A stretch of DNA of 64,000 bases from Costus lasius (lineage: Eukaryota > Streptophyta > Magnoliopsida > Zingiberales > Costaceae): positions 9,514,001 through 9,578,000 of the forward strand of contig CM050449.1 of assembly GCA_027563935.2 (NCBI GenBank), written 5' to 3'. How positions within the stretch are numbered: the first letter of the stretch is position 1; each line of letters begins with the position of its first letter. Positions 39,201-52,600 of the stretch are shown here, one piece after another. Made by a program: the position numbers and the translations under genes. The notes beneath the pieces were generated by a model. It saw only the letters and a list, made by a program, of their open reading frames with translations, was not told where the DNA came from and made no database searches.

Positions 39201-42200
39201 CATGTGTCTTTTACCCAACATGGCCCACCTCAACGAGTTTACAATAAATGAGTTCTTTAGTTCTAAAGGCTTCTCCATCAATAAACTCATTGCTGAAGGA
39301 CTTATGTAGAGATACAAGGTGTTTTGAGACTTTTCCCCTTTTCTTGTTATCAAGAATATCCTTTTATGAGGTGATCTTACTAAGGAAGTTTTATATAGAG
39401 CAACCTCTTGGTTATATTGCATAGGTGGAGTATTCATACTTAAGAAGTCTATGTGGATTGAAAGATTCTAAGAGCATGGTTTCAAAAAAATTTTCTGATA
39501 GCTACCAATATTGGTCTTTAGTGCAATAAATCTAATCACTCTTTTTATGTAACAGTGAACCAATGACATTTTTATTTTGATAGTATATATAGGTGATGCA
39601 TTTCTTACAGGAAATGGAAAATTAGTATTTTTGAAGTAAAAAAATATTTGGTAGAGAAGTTTGTTGTTAAAAATCTTGGAAAACTATGATATTTTGTGGG
39701 AATTGAAATTGCCTATAATTTGGAAGGCTATCTCTTAAAGGAAATAATAAACTTTGCGTTTATTTAAGTAGTAGGACTTCTTAGATGCAAACCAACTAAA
39801 ACTCTTACACTGCCATGTCACAAGTTGTGTAGTAGTGATGACTCTTATTTATACAGTCATGACTCAACTTAATATTTTTTTATTTTTTCAGCGTGGTTAA
39901 TCAATTTATACAAGCTCCTAAGCATTTTTATTTGAAAGTTGTTCTAATAATTCTCTTAAGAGTACTCATGGTAAAGGGCTTAACTTTAAGGCTGTGTTTA
40001 ATAGAGAGGAAAGGGGGAGGGAAAGGAAGGAAAGGTAGGAAAAATGACACTTTTCCTTGTTTAGTAGGAAGGTCAGATGAGAGTCATTTTTTGTCCAAAT
40101 GTGTTCCGCCCAAATCAGGCGGAAGATCTACTGTAGACATTCCCTCGCTGTTGTCCACCCTCGCTGGTGCCCTCGCCACTCGCGAGCTCACCCTCGCCAC
40201 TTGTGAGCTCGCCATTGCCCTTGCCGCTCGCGAGCTCGCCCTCACCCTCACGTGAGTGCGAGATCATTGTTGCTGCCAGCGGCGAGGTTGAGTGGTGATG
40301 GCACGTGATAGGCATGTGAGTCATTCATCCTCTCCCTGCTTTTCTTTCCCTCCTTCCCTTCCCCTCTTTTTTCCCTCCTACTAAACACAACCTAAAGATT
40401 TGGACATCTTAAAATCCTGAATATGTTGGATGTACTTGGAATAGATGCTCTATTTCATGATATTGTACCTATTTTGGAAATAGTCTTTTATTTGGAGAAG
40501 TAAAGAAGCAAAATATTATACTCATAAAGAACTCGTGACTGTGTGATATGACTTGGCTCTAAAGCAATCTTGTGTTTTATGAAAAAACTAAAATGTATTG
40601 AAGTTTACTGTCGCTTTGTGAGAGACGCTTTAATGAAAAAAATTATAGCCCGTTCAAATAGTTCACATGCTCACTAAGCCTCTTGTTTGAAATATATTCT
40701 ATATACTTTGTACCAAACTAGACATCGTTGATATTTATGCTCCAACTTGAGTTGGAGAGTTAAAACTATGTATTAATTTGTATAGTTATTACATAATTGT
40801 ATATTAGTTTCACATGGGACAATTTTAGGTTAGACTTTGAGTTATAATGGTATAAAATCCTCTCAGCTAATGAAATTTTGAATATTTTTTTTTCCTCCCA
40901 GCTATTCTTACACAAAAATGTAGTTTATAATTTTTTCAATCTTTTGTATTATATTTTCACAATCATGAACATTGAACTCAGGCTTCCACTTTCCATCCTT
41001 TATTTTTACAAGAAAGATTAGATGCTTTGCTAATACTTTATGTTTCACCATTTACAACTCAAGCATTTTGTAACTGGACTCCTTACAGCCCAACTTTTTA
41101 TTGAACAAACCAGGCTATTATTATTGCAGGAAAATTCCTACTTCCTACATGTCATTGTTGTAAGCAAATTTAAGAGGAAAGGCTCAGTTAACATGATATT
41201 GAACGTGATTTTAACCAGCTAATTCTATATTTTAATACGTTCGGTGTTTCCCCATAGGATTATCTGATACTTCCTGCATGTCATTGTAGTGTATTTATGC
41301 TAACGAATTAATTGCTTGGAAGTTAAAATGATTAGGTGGTTTTATGTTCAATTCTTCCCACTTATTGGCAATTTGAACTCTTCATAACTTATAAAAAATT
41401 TACGAAATGAAAATTTCAGAGGTCATTGGCTTCTTATATAAAAAGATTTGCCTATTCAAACGCGAAGACTGAAGACTTATGGGCTGTTGTTGAGGAGGAA
41501 TCAGGTGAACCAGTAAAGATGCTAATGAACTCTTGGACAAAGCAAAAAGGTTATCCTGTTGTCTATGCGAAAATTAATGATGGGAAATTGGAACTTGAGC
41601 AGGTACGTGTTTTAACCTCATTAGCTTAAGAAACAGGTCCAACTCCAGTTTACATATATGTGCAATCCATAGTGCTTTTGATTATAATTAAGTTTCTTCT
41701 CGTCGCATGCAGACACAATTTTTGCTTAGTGGGGTCGAAGGGAATGGAAAATGGTTTGTTCCTATTACATTATGTTGTGGTTCATATGCATCTCAGAAGA
41801 AGTTTCTGCTTCAAACAAAATCCGAGAAATTTGATGTTCCAGAGCTGCTCGATCCTTCTGATGCTAACGACAGCTTGTTAGTACAACAAAATTGGCTTAA
41901 AATTAATGTTGACCAAACTGGTTTCTATCGGGTGAATTATGATGATGACCTTGCAACTCGGCTTAGATTTGCTATAGAGGCCAACCAACTTTCATCGACT
42001 GACAGATTTGGTATATGATGATAACTTTCTCTCTTACATTTTTTGCATGGGTCTAACAGTTGATCATTGAATGACACATTTTGTCTATGTGTAGGTATTT
42101 TAAGCGATTCCTTTGCTCTTTGTTTGGCGTGTAAGCAAACATTGTCATCTTTGTTGTCCTTGTTGGCGTCCTTCTCAAAAGAGGATGAATATACTGTTCT

Positions 42201-43580
42201 GTCTCAGATAATCAATGTTTGTTCTTCATCATACCATTCATATGTCTTTTCCCAGAAGTTACATCAGTAATTTTGTTTCTCTTTGGTGGACAGATTAGTT
42301 ATAAGATTGCTTATACGGCTGCTGATGCCAGTCCAAAGCTTCTACCGGACATTAAACTATTCTTGATCAACCTTCTCCGGCATTCTGCAGAGTATGCTCT
42401 TTGTTGCATTATCTTGGCTGCTTGATTTCTTCTGTGGTTATATGAGTATCATTTTGTTTGCTCTTAAAAGCGTTTTAAGTAATACAAATATAATTAAATT
42501 ACTTGATGTCTTAATTATTTTCAGCTGTAAATTAGCTCAATAATATTAATTTGGATTTTTGTATCATTTGAAAAAAAAAGGTTATTGCATATATGCAAAA
42601 GGTTGTGTAGTTATATGTTTTTGTTGGTATAACCAATTTAATGAACAAACTAACCATTAACTTAGTGAGCTTGAAGCAATGTGGTCCCACAAGTTAATGA
42701 TTGTAAGCTCATTATGCCTTATATATTATATTACTTTTCTTTCACTTCCCATGGAGGACTAAATTGGGGTATAACAATCTCTCCTATTTAAGACTTGACA
42801 TCTATTTGCAAATCCAACTTGTCCTCTGTGGAAAATAATTAATTGCCTATGGGATTATCACCTAGACGATCAATGGTATAAAGCCTAAAATTTAGAATAC
42901 TATATTCCCCTCCAATGACAACAAAAAAGTAAAAAAGAAAAACCTCTAGAAAACATATTCACTCGATAAAAATGTGGTATAAGTTTATTATGCTTGTGAA
43001 GATTTCTTTAATCTTAAATTGGACGTGGTGTCTCTCCATATATTACTCAACCCTTAAAGTAAGTGGGACGGTTCATCAACCAAAGTAAGATCTACTTGTA
43101 TAATTTTTGTGAGTCTTAAGTGATTCCCCAACACATACCTAGTAATGCAATGGGTGTGGTCAAGTACATGACTTTCCTCCATGTATTTATTATGGTAGAG
43201 TCAATAATCCTGATGATAGGTGCCGGTAAAAGTTTAGAAGACTCTCACCCTCATGTTATTGTTACCACACCTCTATTTGAGATCTCTATTGCTGCAACAA
43301 CTAACAAATCATCTTCAGTTGCCAAACCTGTATTTAGGTAAAGTTTCTATAGTAATCTTAATCTAATGCTTTTGACTCATCATCAATAGCCTCCTCTATA
43401 GTAAGTTCGAGTGTAACTTTTATGATCCTCTTTTACCTAGAGTTTTCAATCTTAGTGCATATCAATATATCGGTGGTTCTGACACATGGATGGACCATAT
43501 CAAGCATGCTGATTCATCAATGTATTAGTTCAATCATATCTTTGATTGGTGGTACATACCGGTGAACGTACAAGGTCTCT

Positions 43581-43659
<79 letters not shown>

Positions 43660-46600
43660 AGCACTATGTCAGTATTGTTCAATATAGACCAGACCACGAC
43701 ATCTTAAACCTTGGTTTGTCATTGAAATTTTCTCTTATTTTTTGTTTGTGAAGCTTAACAAGTTGAAAACATCATCTTGTATCTTTTCTTTGCACTTGTT
43801 ACGCCCCGGTGAAAGGCTCCGCCAAGGACGCAAGAGTTTAAAAGATAAAAGCCAACACAATATCACATTCCAAATCATGACACCACAACATAACAATCAC
43901 GAACAAAATTATATAAACTTCAAATCTCACAACCCATACCAAAAGAAATCAACCAGAATATGCTTATTACAACCTTTTTCAAACTTTTCAACAAGATTCA
44001 AAGTTAGGCTAACAATGCCAAAATACAAATATTACAACTCGAGAAAACCACTTTAACTATTTATTTCCCCACAGACTGCAGTCTCTATCTAACTATTCAT
44101 TTTGGGGTTAGGCCGAACCTGAACCTGGAGGCAAAACAAGGGAGTTAGCAAGAAAAGCTAAGTAGGAATCACAAAATGCATGTAATAAGGAAGGATTATT
44201 AATAACAACTTTACTATTCTACATGTAAACATTACATCCACAAAGTCGTGTAAATCAAGAGCATATGACGGAGTCAGGACCACCTCATGGGACTCCCCAC
44301 CAGCCTCGGACGATACCTGGAAAGACTCCCCAGGGCCAGAGGGAGAAGTCCCAGAAATCTCAGCTCAAACAAGTGTCTGCAGCACCAAACAAGGAGAGAC
44401 ACGCCATCAAGAAATACCAAGAGACACCTTGAAGAGGCATTTTGAAGAGACTCTTTGAAGAGACATTTTGAAGAGACTCTTTGAAGAGACATTTTGAAGA
44501 GACACTTTGAAGAGACATTTTGAGGAGACACCTTGAAGTCTATATAAGAGAGATGAGTTCTCTTGGGGGAGGTAGTTTTTTTGTGTGAGAATTTCAAGCT
44601 TTGTAGTAGCATCTAGTCCACTTTAAACTCCAAGGGTTCTCGCCTAGGGTCCCTTATCTTGTAATCGTTTTGTGCTTAAATCAAATTTGGTCGCCGGAGT
44701 GCCTCCCATCACTCCGGGTGCCGATCTTTGCCTTCAAGGATTGTTTTCAACTTGGGCGCCTAGCCCTTCGTCTACCCTCAGGACTCCTCGCCCTCCTCTC
44801 TGACCCGGCAGAGGACTTGCAACGCTCCGCTTCCACGGCCCCGTAAAGGTTCCGTGCGCGCGTGCATGCTCGAAAGTTGGCTCTACGAGTCAGGTAAGTA
44901 ATTTCCAATGTAGCATCATGCCCTGGTTTTCTCGGCTATCTGTATTGCTCAAGCAAGTCGCGTTGCGCGGCACGAGTTTCGTCAGTTTTCTCGGATTCTT
45001 CCCCGCATCGCACGTTTCTTCTTCCCTCGTCTTACGACCCTCTCACGTTTTCCGCATCATCGTCTCCACCACCTTAGTGTATTGATCTAAGGACCCCCAA
45101 CCTATTCATCCGCTGCGTCAGCGTAACCACATAATAACCTCACAATCGAGTCCGCACTCTTTGTTAGAGTGATTCCATCGTTGCTCAACCGATGAAACAA
45201 CTGCCCTCAGACAGCTCGGGGGATGTTGCGTCCAACATCCATGACCCCGGTTAGTCTAATGACTTCCCGTCAGGTGACCTCTAGCTAGCACCTCTATAGC
45301 CGATCCACACTCGGCACTATAGAGTCCACGGTGGTATAGCCGGTAAAATATAATCCAGCATAAGGTCAATCAATGTCACGACATCAGTCAATCCGCAAAA
45401 GCACTAAACTATCATCATAAATGTTTCAACAAAGTAATCAATGCAATATTAAACCATGTCATGTTCATCACAATGATTATAAATGAATGATACTGAATTC
45501 AACGGTAAAGAAACAATAATCAAAGGAACTGAACGATAAGGTACCACAGATTTCACATAAGCTTAAAATGCTGTGATGAAAGGAGAGAGATTAGATTCCT
45601 ACCTCAAAGATTGATTTTCTTTGCCAAAAGTTACCAATTCTCACAGTCTTTGAATCACTTTAGTTTCCAGTCTTGACTTTCTAACTTATCACCTCTTAGC
45701 TATCCTCTTTTCTAATCATTTCAAAGAGAAAGGATTACTATATGCACATAATTAAAATTACTTTATTAATTCTTTCAAGACAAAGATATGCATGTATTTA
45801 ATTGTTTCTTTAATGACATGGATCTTAAAGTTCTCTCACAAGGTTCATTCTAAATATGCTTTTTGTTATATTGGTATATTAATTGTTATCCAATTCTAAC
45901 CAGAACAAATCTGTTTGTTCCCAATCACTAATTCTATTTGGTTATGCAAACATGTATTTGATATTATTTATTATTTTTAATTAATTCCAAATAATTTCCT
46001 TATAATTCTAACCCACTGTACACAAACACAAAAACATTAAGATTAATTAAGTTATTAATTCACCACTTCTTACCATACATTTCCTTGTTATTTTAATTAA
46101 ATATCTTGTTGCCATCATAACTTGAATTTATAAATCAATTCTCTTTTTCAATTTATCCTATTGTATCCTTATGTCTTTGAAAAGAATTAGCAACTATTCA
46201 AGAAACACTTAACGGTCACATGCAAGCAATCCAAGTAAGCTAAGATAAAATTATAATTAAATTCATATCCACAATACTAATTTAGCAATTGGAACTATTC
46301 GAATATATCACTTACAGAACCAATATTTTTGGCATTGAATGGAGAGATTAGCTATGAGGGAAGCTAAGTAGCATACGTCATAGTTTCACAAGGAAATAAA
46401 GCTAGGAGCATGATAGTAACAGCAGCAATTATTCAACTTCATGATGAAACTTGGAGAAATATGGCTTATACTGTACCCGTTCAAATAAGGATCCATATCA
46501 AATACATTTTCCTCTTTATGACATTGCATGCAGACAAAATTACATCAAAGATATGTGAAATTTTATGAACAGAGCAAGAGCTCTTCAATGGTATATAGAT

Positions 46601-49600
46601 GTGCCTAGCATAATTTTGTCTGATACTGTGACATCCGTCGCATCAACACAAAATAATTTCCTATAGTCATTGGAAAAAAAAATTATTATTCTGTAGCCCA
46701 CTTGCGTTATCAAGGTACTTATAGGTGGTAACTAATTTTGGCCTTTTCAGTGCTATATCACCCATAAATTGTCGTTAGGAAGCTGATTGTTTCACAAGAA
46801 TAACAGGCAGCTCTAGCAACAACAAGAGTCCAAAATCATTGACAGGTAATTAATGCGAAGGAAGATTGACAAAGAATTCAACTAGTTGATTAATCATTAA
46901 TCAGATGCATGAATAACAAGCCCAGCACAAGGAAATCCCAAATCTCGTTGCTAAATTTACAAAGCACCTAAAAACATATCAAATCAAGAAAGAGGGAGAG
47001 AAGCGGCGAGAGATTCTTACCTCGATTTGACCAAGAGAAAAAGAAATAGGCAAAAAGAACTCACGTTGATGCTTGCCGGGTAAGATACACCGAGCTATTC
47101 CCGAAGAAATCGTCGAACGCTGGGAAGATCGCCACTCACAGAGAGGAAAAAAAGGAAAACAATAGTCGCCAGACAGGAGAAGAGAAAATGAAAACCCTCG
47201 GCAAGACAAGGAAAGAAGAGTTTTAAAAAAAGGAATTTTACACTAAGGTCCATAAGTTTCCCCTAATTATAACTAGGTCCTGCAAAATAAAACAAATAAA
47301 CTAGAATGTTAGTTTTTTTTTTAAGATTAAATTATAACATTCTCCCTTCTAAAAAAATTTGGTCCTCCAAATTAGCTTACCCTCCTCGAATAAATTAGGG
47401 TATTGAGCTTTAACATCGTCTTCACGTTCCCAAGTTGCTTCACTTTCCGGATGGTTTTGCCATTTGATATTGACCAACTTAACTACCTTGTTCCTTAGTC
47501 GATGTTCTTTCCTATCAAGTATCTGAATAGGAGGCTCGGTGATAGACACATCTGATGCAATCGATAGATAACTCTCGCTAATGACATGAGCCGGGTCTGG
47601 AATATATTTCCTCAACATAGAGACATGGAAGACATCATGCACATGACCAAGTGAGGGAGGCAATGCTAATCTGTAAGCTACAGCACCCACTCTATCTAGT
47701 ATCTCAAAAGGTCCAATATAGCGATGGGCTAGCTTTCCCTATTTTCCAAATCTCATAACTCCCTTGACTGGAGAAATTTTCAGAAACACATGATCTCCCA
47801 CTATAAACTCAAGGTCTCGTCTCCTCCTATCTGCATAACTCTTCTGCCTACTCTGTGCAGTCTTTAATCTCTGTCGGATCTGTTAAATTGCCTCTGCATT
47901 GCCTTGTAAGATCTGAGGACCCAATAATTGTTTCTTGCCTGTCTACTCCCAAAGTACAAGTGATCTACATCGTCTTCCATAAAGTGCTTCAAATGGTGCC
48001 ATCTGAATTGCTAAATGATAGCTATTATTATATGCAAATTCAGTTAAATGTAAGTGGTTCTCCCAACTCCCACCAAAGACCAAAACACAAGCCCTGAGAA
48101 GGTCCTCTAATGTCTGAATGGTCCGCTCGGACTGACCATCAGTCTGAGGGTGGAAAGATGTACTAAAGCGGAGCTGAGTACCCAATGCTCTCTGTAGACT
48201 GCCCCAAAATCTAGACGTGAACCTCGTGTCTCGATCAGATATGATACTAATAGGAACTCTATGTAATCGCACAATCTCCCTACAATAGAGGTCAGCTAGT
48301 CTATCAAGAGGATCCGTCTTTTTAACTGCTAAGAAATGGGCAGACTTAATCAATCTATCAACAATCACCCAGATTGAGTCATGCCCTCTTTGTGACCTTG
48401 GAAGTCCGGATACAAAATCCATAGTAATGTGTTCTCATTTCCACTCTGGAATAGGGATATTCTGCAATAACCCTGCTGGTTTCTGGTGTTCTGCCTTAAC
48501 TTGCTGACACACCAAACAATGTGAAACAAAGTCAGCTATATCAACTTTCATTCCAGGCCACCAATAAAATTCTTTTATCCAACAACTCTTGTAACTGGTC
48601 CTTCAGCCCTTCTAATTCCCTTGGGGCCATTCTGTATGGTGCCTTGGAAATTGGAGCTGTCCCAGGCTGTAACTCAATGCCAAACTCAATCTGTCTCCTG
48701 TGTGGTAAACCTGACAATTCCTCTGGGAAGACATCTGTGAATTCCCTCACTATAGGGATCTCCTCAATAGGTACAGAAGTCTGTAAATCTGCCCCAATAA
48801 CAGATAGCAAGTATCCTTGGCATTCGCTAGATAACAGACGCCTAGTCTGCAAAGCAGAGATCACAAGAGCAATCTGTCTAGATACTCCTATAAAAGTCCA
48901 AGTGGCCGAACCAGGAGGACTAAAAGTTACTGTGTGCTTAGAACAATTTACTAGTGCATTATTGGTAGACATCCAATCCATTCCCAAGATAATGTCAAAG
49001 TCTGAAAAATCTAAAATCATCAAATCTGTGTGCATGATTGTGTCACCAAAGTTTAAGGGGCACTGCTTAAGTTCCAAGCGAGATCGTAATACACCACCAG
49101 AAGGAACATGTACAGTCAAATAAAACAAAGATGCAGATGGTTGTTTTCCTAACTTTTTAACAAAGCAGATGCTATAAATTAATGTGTACTGCCGGTATCA
49201 AATAACAAACATGCAGGAACATCATATAAGGAAATGATACCTCTAAGAATAGAGCCTGATGTTTGCTGTGCATCCTGCTGAGAGAGAGCAAACACATGAG
49301 CTGGGGTTGAAGCTCGCTGCTGGACACCCTGACGCTGAGCTGGTGGACGACCTGGCTGTGCTGGTCTAGATGGCTGAGTCGCAGACTGACCACTATGAGC
49401 TGGCTGATACTGTGGTCGGATATCCCTCTGAGGGCAATCACTACGGTAATGACCCATTTGTCTGCAATTATGAAATTGCACTCTGCTCATGGGACATGAT
49501 CGAGCCAAATGTCCCAATTGCCCACACACATAACACCTCCTGTCCACTGCTGAACCCGTAGAACCCACACTCTGAGCTGGTTTAGGAGGCAACTGAGGTC

Positions 49601-52600
49601 TAGCACCACCCCTCTTGGGTTGCCTTCCAGAAAAGTCTGTCGAATGAGCACTGCTCTGACCCTGACTAAAAGATATCTTGGACCTTTTTGAGTATGAATG
49701 AGCCACTGATTTTCCTTTCTCTTGAGTTATCTCGGCGCGAACTGACTCCACTCTAAGGGCTGTGTCTACAACCACCTGGAAGTCATCAAGTGGTGTAGCA
49801 AACAAATGGTTCTTAAGAGCAAAAGTCAAACCTCTCACAAAATGTTGGGACCTCTATCTATCTGTGGCCACAATCTCTGGAAATAAGCCAGCCAATCTGT
49901 CAAACTCTACAAGATACTGAGATACACTCTTCTCATACTGCTGCAGTGTCATAAATTCTTGTCTTTGACTGTCAAGAAAGTTCTTTAAAAAATATTTCTC
50001 AAAGTAGACTTCCTTGAATACCCCCCAAGAGGATGCCCTAGCTCCAAGAGCAATTCATCTAGTTGTCCACCACTTCTTAGCTCCATCAGTTAAGAAGTAC
50101 TCAACTAGTCCTACTTTGTCTTGCTCTGGGCACTTCATCACTTTAAAAGTATCCTCTAGTCCCCTTATCCAGTTCCTTTCAGCCCAAGGATCTGAATCCC
50201 CCTTAAAGTTGCCAAATTTTTTCCTTTCCAAGCATGGCGAAGTGTGAAAGCATAGTCATGAAAGCTAAAACATAATATGGTGGAATTGGGGCCTGAATAC
50301 CACCCTGAGTTGTATCATGTATAGCAGCTAGTGCAGGTATTGGCATTTCAGCCAACCTACTAGGATCAGCAAAGGCAGCTGGGGAAACATTCTGATCCAT
50401 GTGTCTAACAGGGTTCTCACTCTGACCTCTATCCAAATGAGGAGACCTTTGAGCAACAAATTCTGTTGGATTTTGAGTGCGACCAGCACGTGCATTACGT
50501 CTCTCACGCCTACCTCTACCAGTAGGGTCATTACAAAGCCTAGGTGGCATCATGAAATTTACACATCAAGAGTCAAACAAAAGCACATTTTATTATTTTG
50601 CTTATTTATTTGCTTATTATAGTTTTATTATTACCATTTATTATTATTATTAACCTTAGGTCTTTAACCTTAACCCATCAGCCCTAGGTTCCTATAACCT
50701 ATAGCTTTGATACCAAATAAACTGTTACGGCCCGGCGAAATGCTCCGCCAAGGACGCAAGAGTTTAAAAGATAAAAGCCAACACAATATCACCTTCCAAA
50801 TCATGACACCACAACATAACAATCACTAACAAAATTATATAAACTTCAAATCTCACAACCCATACCAAAAGAAATCAACCAGAATATGCTTATTACAACC
50901 TTTTTCAAACTTTTCAACAAGATTCAAAGTTAGGCTAACAATGCCAAAATACAAATATTACAACTCGAGAAAACCACTTTAACTATTTATTTCCCCAAGA
51001 CTGCAGTCTCTATCTAGCTATTCATTTTGGGTTTTGGCCGAATCTGAACCTGGACCTGGAGGCAAAACAAGAGAATTAGCCAGAAAAGTAAGTAGGAAAA
51101 TGCTTGTAATAAGGAAGGATTATTAATAACAACTTTACTATTCTACATGTAAACATCACATTCACAGAGTCGTGTAAATCAAGAGCGTAACCACATAATA
51201 ACCTCACAATCGAGTCCGCACTCTTTGTTAGAGTGATTCCATCATTGCTCAACCGATGGAACAACTGCCCTCAGACAGCTCGGGGGATGTTACGTCCAAC
51301 ATCCAGGACCCCGGTTAGTCTAATGACTTCCCGTCAGGTGACCTCTAGCTAGCACCTCTATAGCCGTTCCACACTCGGCACACTCGGCACTATAGAGTCC
51401 ACGGTGGTATAGCCGGTAAAATATAATCCAGCATAAGGTCAATCAATGTCACGACATCAGTCAATCCCCAAAAGCACTAAACTATCATCATAAATGTTTC
51501 AACAAAGTAATCAATGCAATATTAAACCATGTCATGTCCATCACAATGATCATAAATGAATGATACTGAATTCAACGGTAAAGAAACAATAATCAAAGGA
51601 ACTGAACGATAAGGTACCACAGATTTCACATAAGCTTAAAATGCTGTGATGAAAGGAGAGAGATTAGATTCCTACCTCAAAAATTGATTTTCTTTGCCAA
51701 AAGTTACCAATTCTCACAGTCTTTGAATCACTTTAGTTTCCAGTCTTGACTTTCTAACTTATCACCTCTTAGTTATCCTCTTTTCTAATCATTTCAAAGA
51801 GAAATGATTACTATGTGCACATAATTAAAATTGCTTTATTAATTCATTCAAGACAAAGATATGCATGTATTTAATTGTTTCTTTAATGACATAGATCTTA
51901 AAGTTCTCTCACAAGGTTCATTCTAAATATGTTTTTTGTTATATTGGTATATTAATTGTTATCCAATTCTAACCAGAACAAATCTGTTTGTTCCTAATCA
52001 CTAATTCTATTTGGTTATATAAACATGTATTTGATATTCTTTACTATTTTAAATTAATTCTAAATAATTTCCTTATAATTCTAACCCACTGTACACAAAC
52101 ACAAAAACATTAAGATTAATTAAGTTATTAATTCACCACATTTTACCATACATTTCCTTATTATTTTAGTTAAATATCTTGTTGCCTGTCATAACTTGAA
52201 TTTATAAATCAATTCTCTTTTTCAATTTATCTTATTGTATCCTTATGTCTTTGAAAAGAATTAGCAACTATTCAAGAATCACTTAACGGTCACATGCAAG
52301 TAATCCAAGTTAAGATAAAATTATAATTAAATTCATATCCACAATACTAATTTAGCAATTGGAACTATTCAAGTATATCACTTACAGAACCAATATTTTG
52401 GGCATTGAATGGAGAGATTAGCTATGAGGGAAGCTAAGTATGCATACGTCATAGTTTCAGAAGGAAATAAAGCTAGGAGCATGATAGTAACAGCAGCAAT
52501 TATTCAACTTCATGATGAAACTTGGAGAAATATGGCTTATACTGTACCCGTTTAGATAAGGATCCATATCAAATACATTTTCCTCTTTATGACATTGCAT

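Larger units (their letters stand above)
24928..40910 (+). mobile_element. Old Ty1/Copia relic filling intron 9, split by nested insertions
   Basis: Two diverged direct repeats about 150 bp long (near 24928-25075 and 40760-40910; shared ACTAT.TAT, TTGTATAG, CACA.GGGA.AATT, TCTCAGCTAA) look like its LTRs. Between them, in order on the plus strand, are Copia remnants: protease-like [10 protein letters not shown] (about 26705), integrase [17 protein letters not shown] (about 29110-29170), integrase/chain end (30260-30410), reverse transcriptase (about 39560-39720, LGK...[13 protein letters not shown]), RNase H start ([12 protein letters not shown], 39891) and RNase H end (about 40490-40700). A purine-rich tract TTGAGTTGGAGAG precedes the right LTR. 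Many stops; long dead. LTR borders are approximate. Confidence 0.75.
44266..45120 (+). mobile_element. Solo LTR nested inside the Gypsy 3' LTR
   Basis: 855 bp from TGACGGAG to GCTGCGTCA, with perfect 5-bp terminal inverted repeats (TGACG/CGTCA). Flanks are GCATA (44261-44265) and GCGTA (45121-45125), a target duplication with one mutation. The sister LTR reads AGAGCGTAACC without interruption at the same place (about 51180), so it preserves the empty site. No coding capacity. Confidence 0.92.
43797..47339 (-). repeat. 3' LTR of the Gypsy element (with inserted solo LTR)
   Basis: 3543 bp; 2683 bp after removing the solo LTR and its extra 5-bp duplication, comparable to the sister LTR (2725 bp, which has an extra 40 bp at about 52955-52994). 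Substitutions between the copies are few. Confidence 0.93.

Noticed and set aside
44266..45120. Possible endogenous pararetrovirus promoter fragment
   Set aside because: TATATAAG with upstream repeats is reminiscent, but TG...CA ends, terminal inverted repeats, a 5-bp target duplication and an empty site fit a solo LTR better; no viral coding sequence is present.
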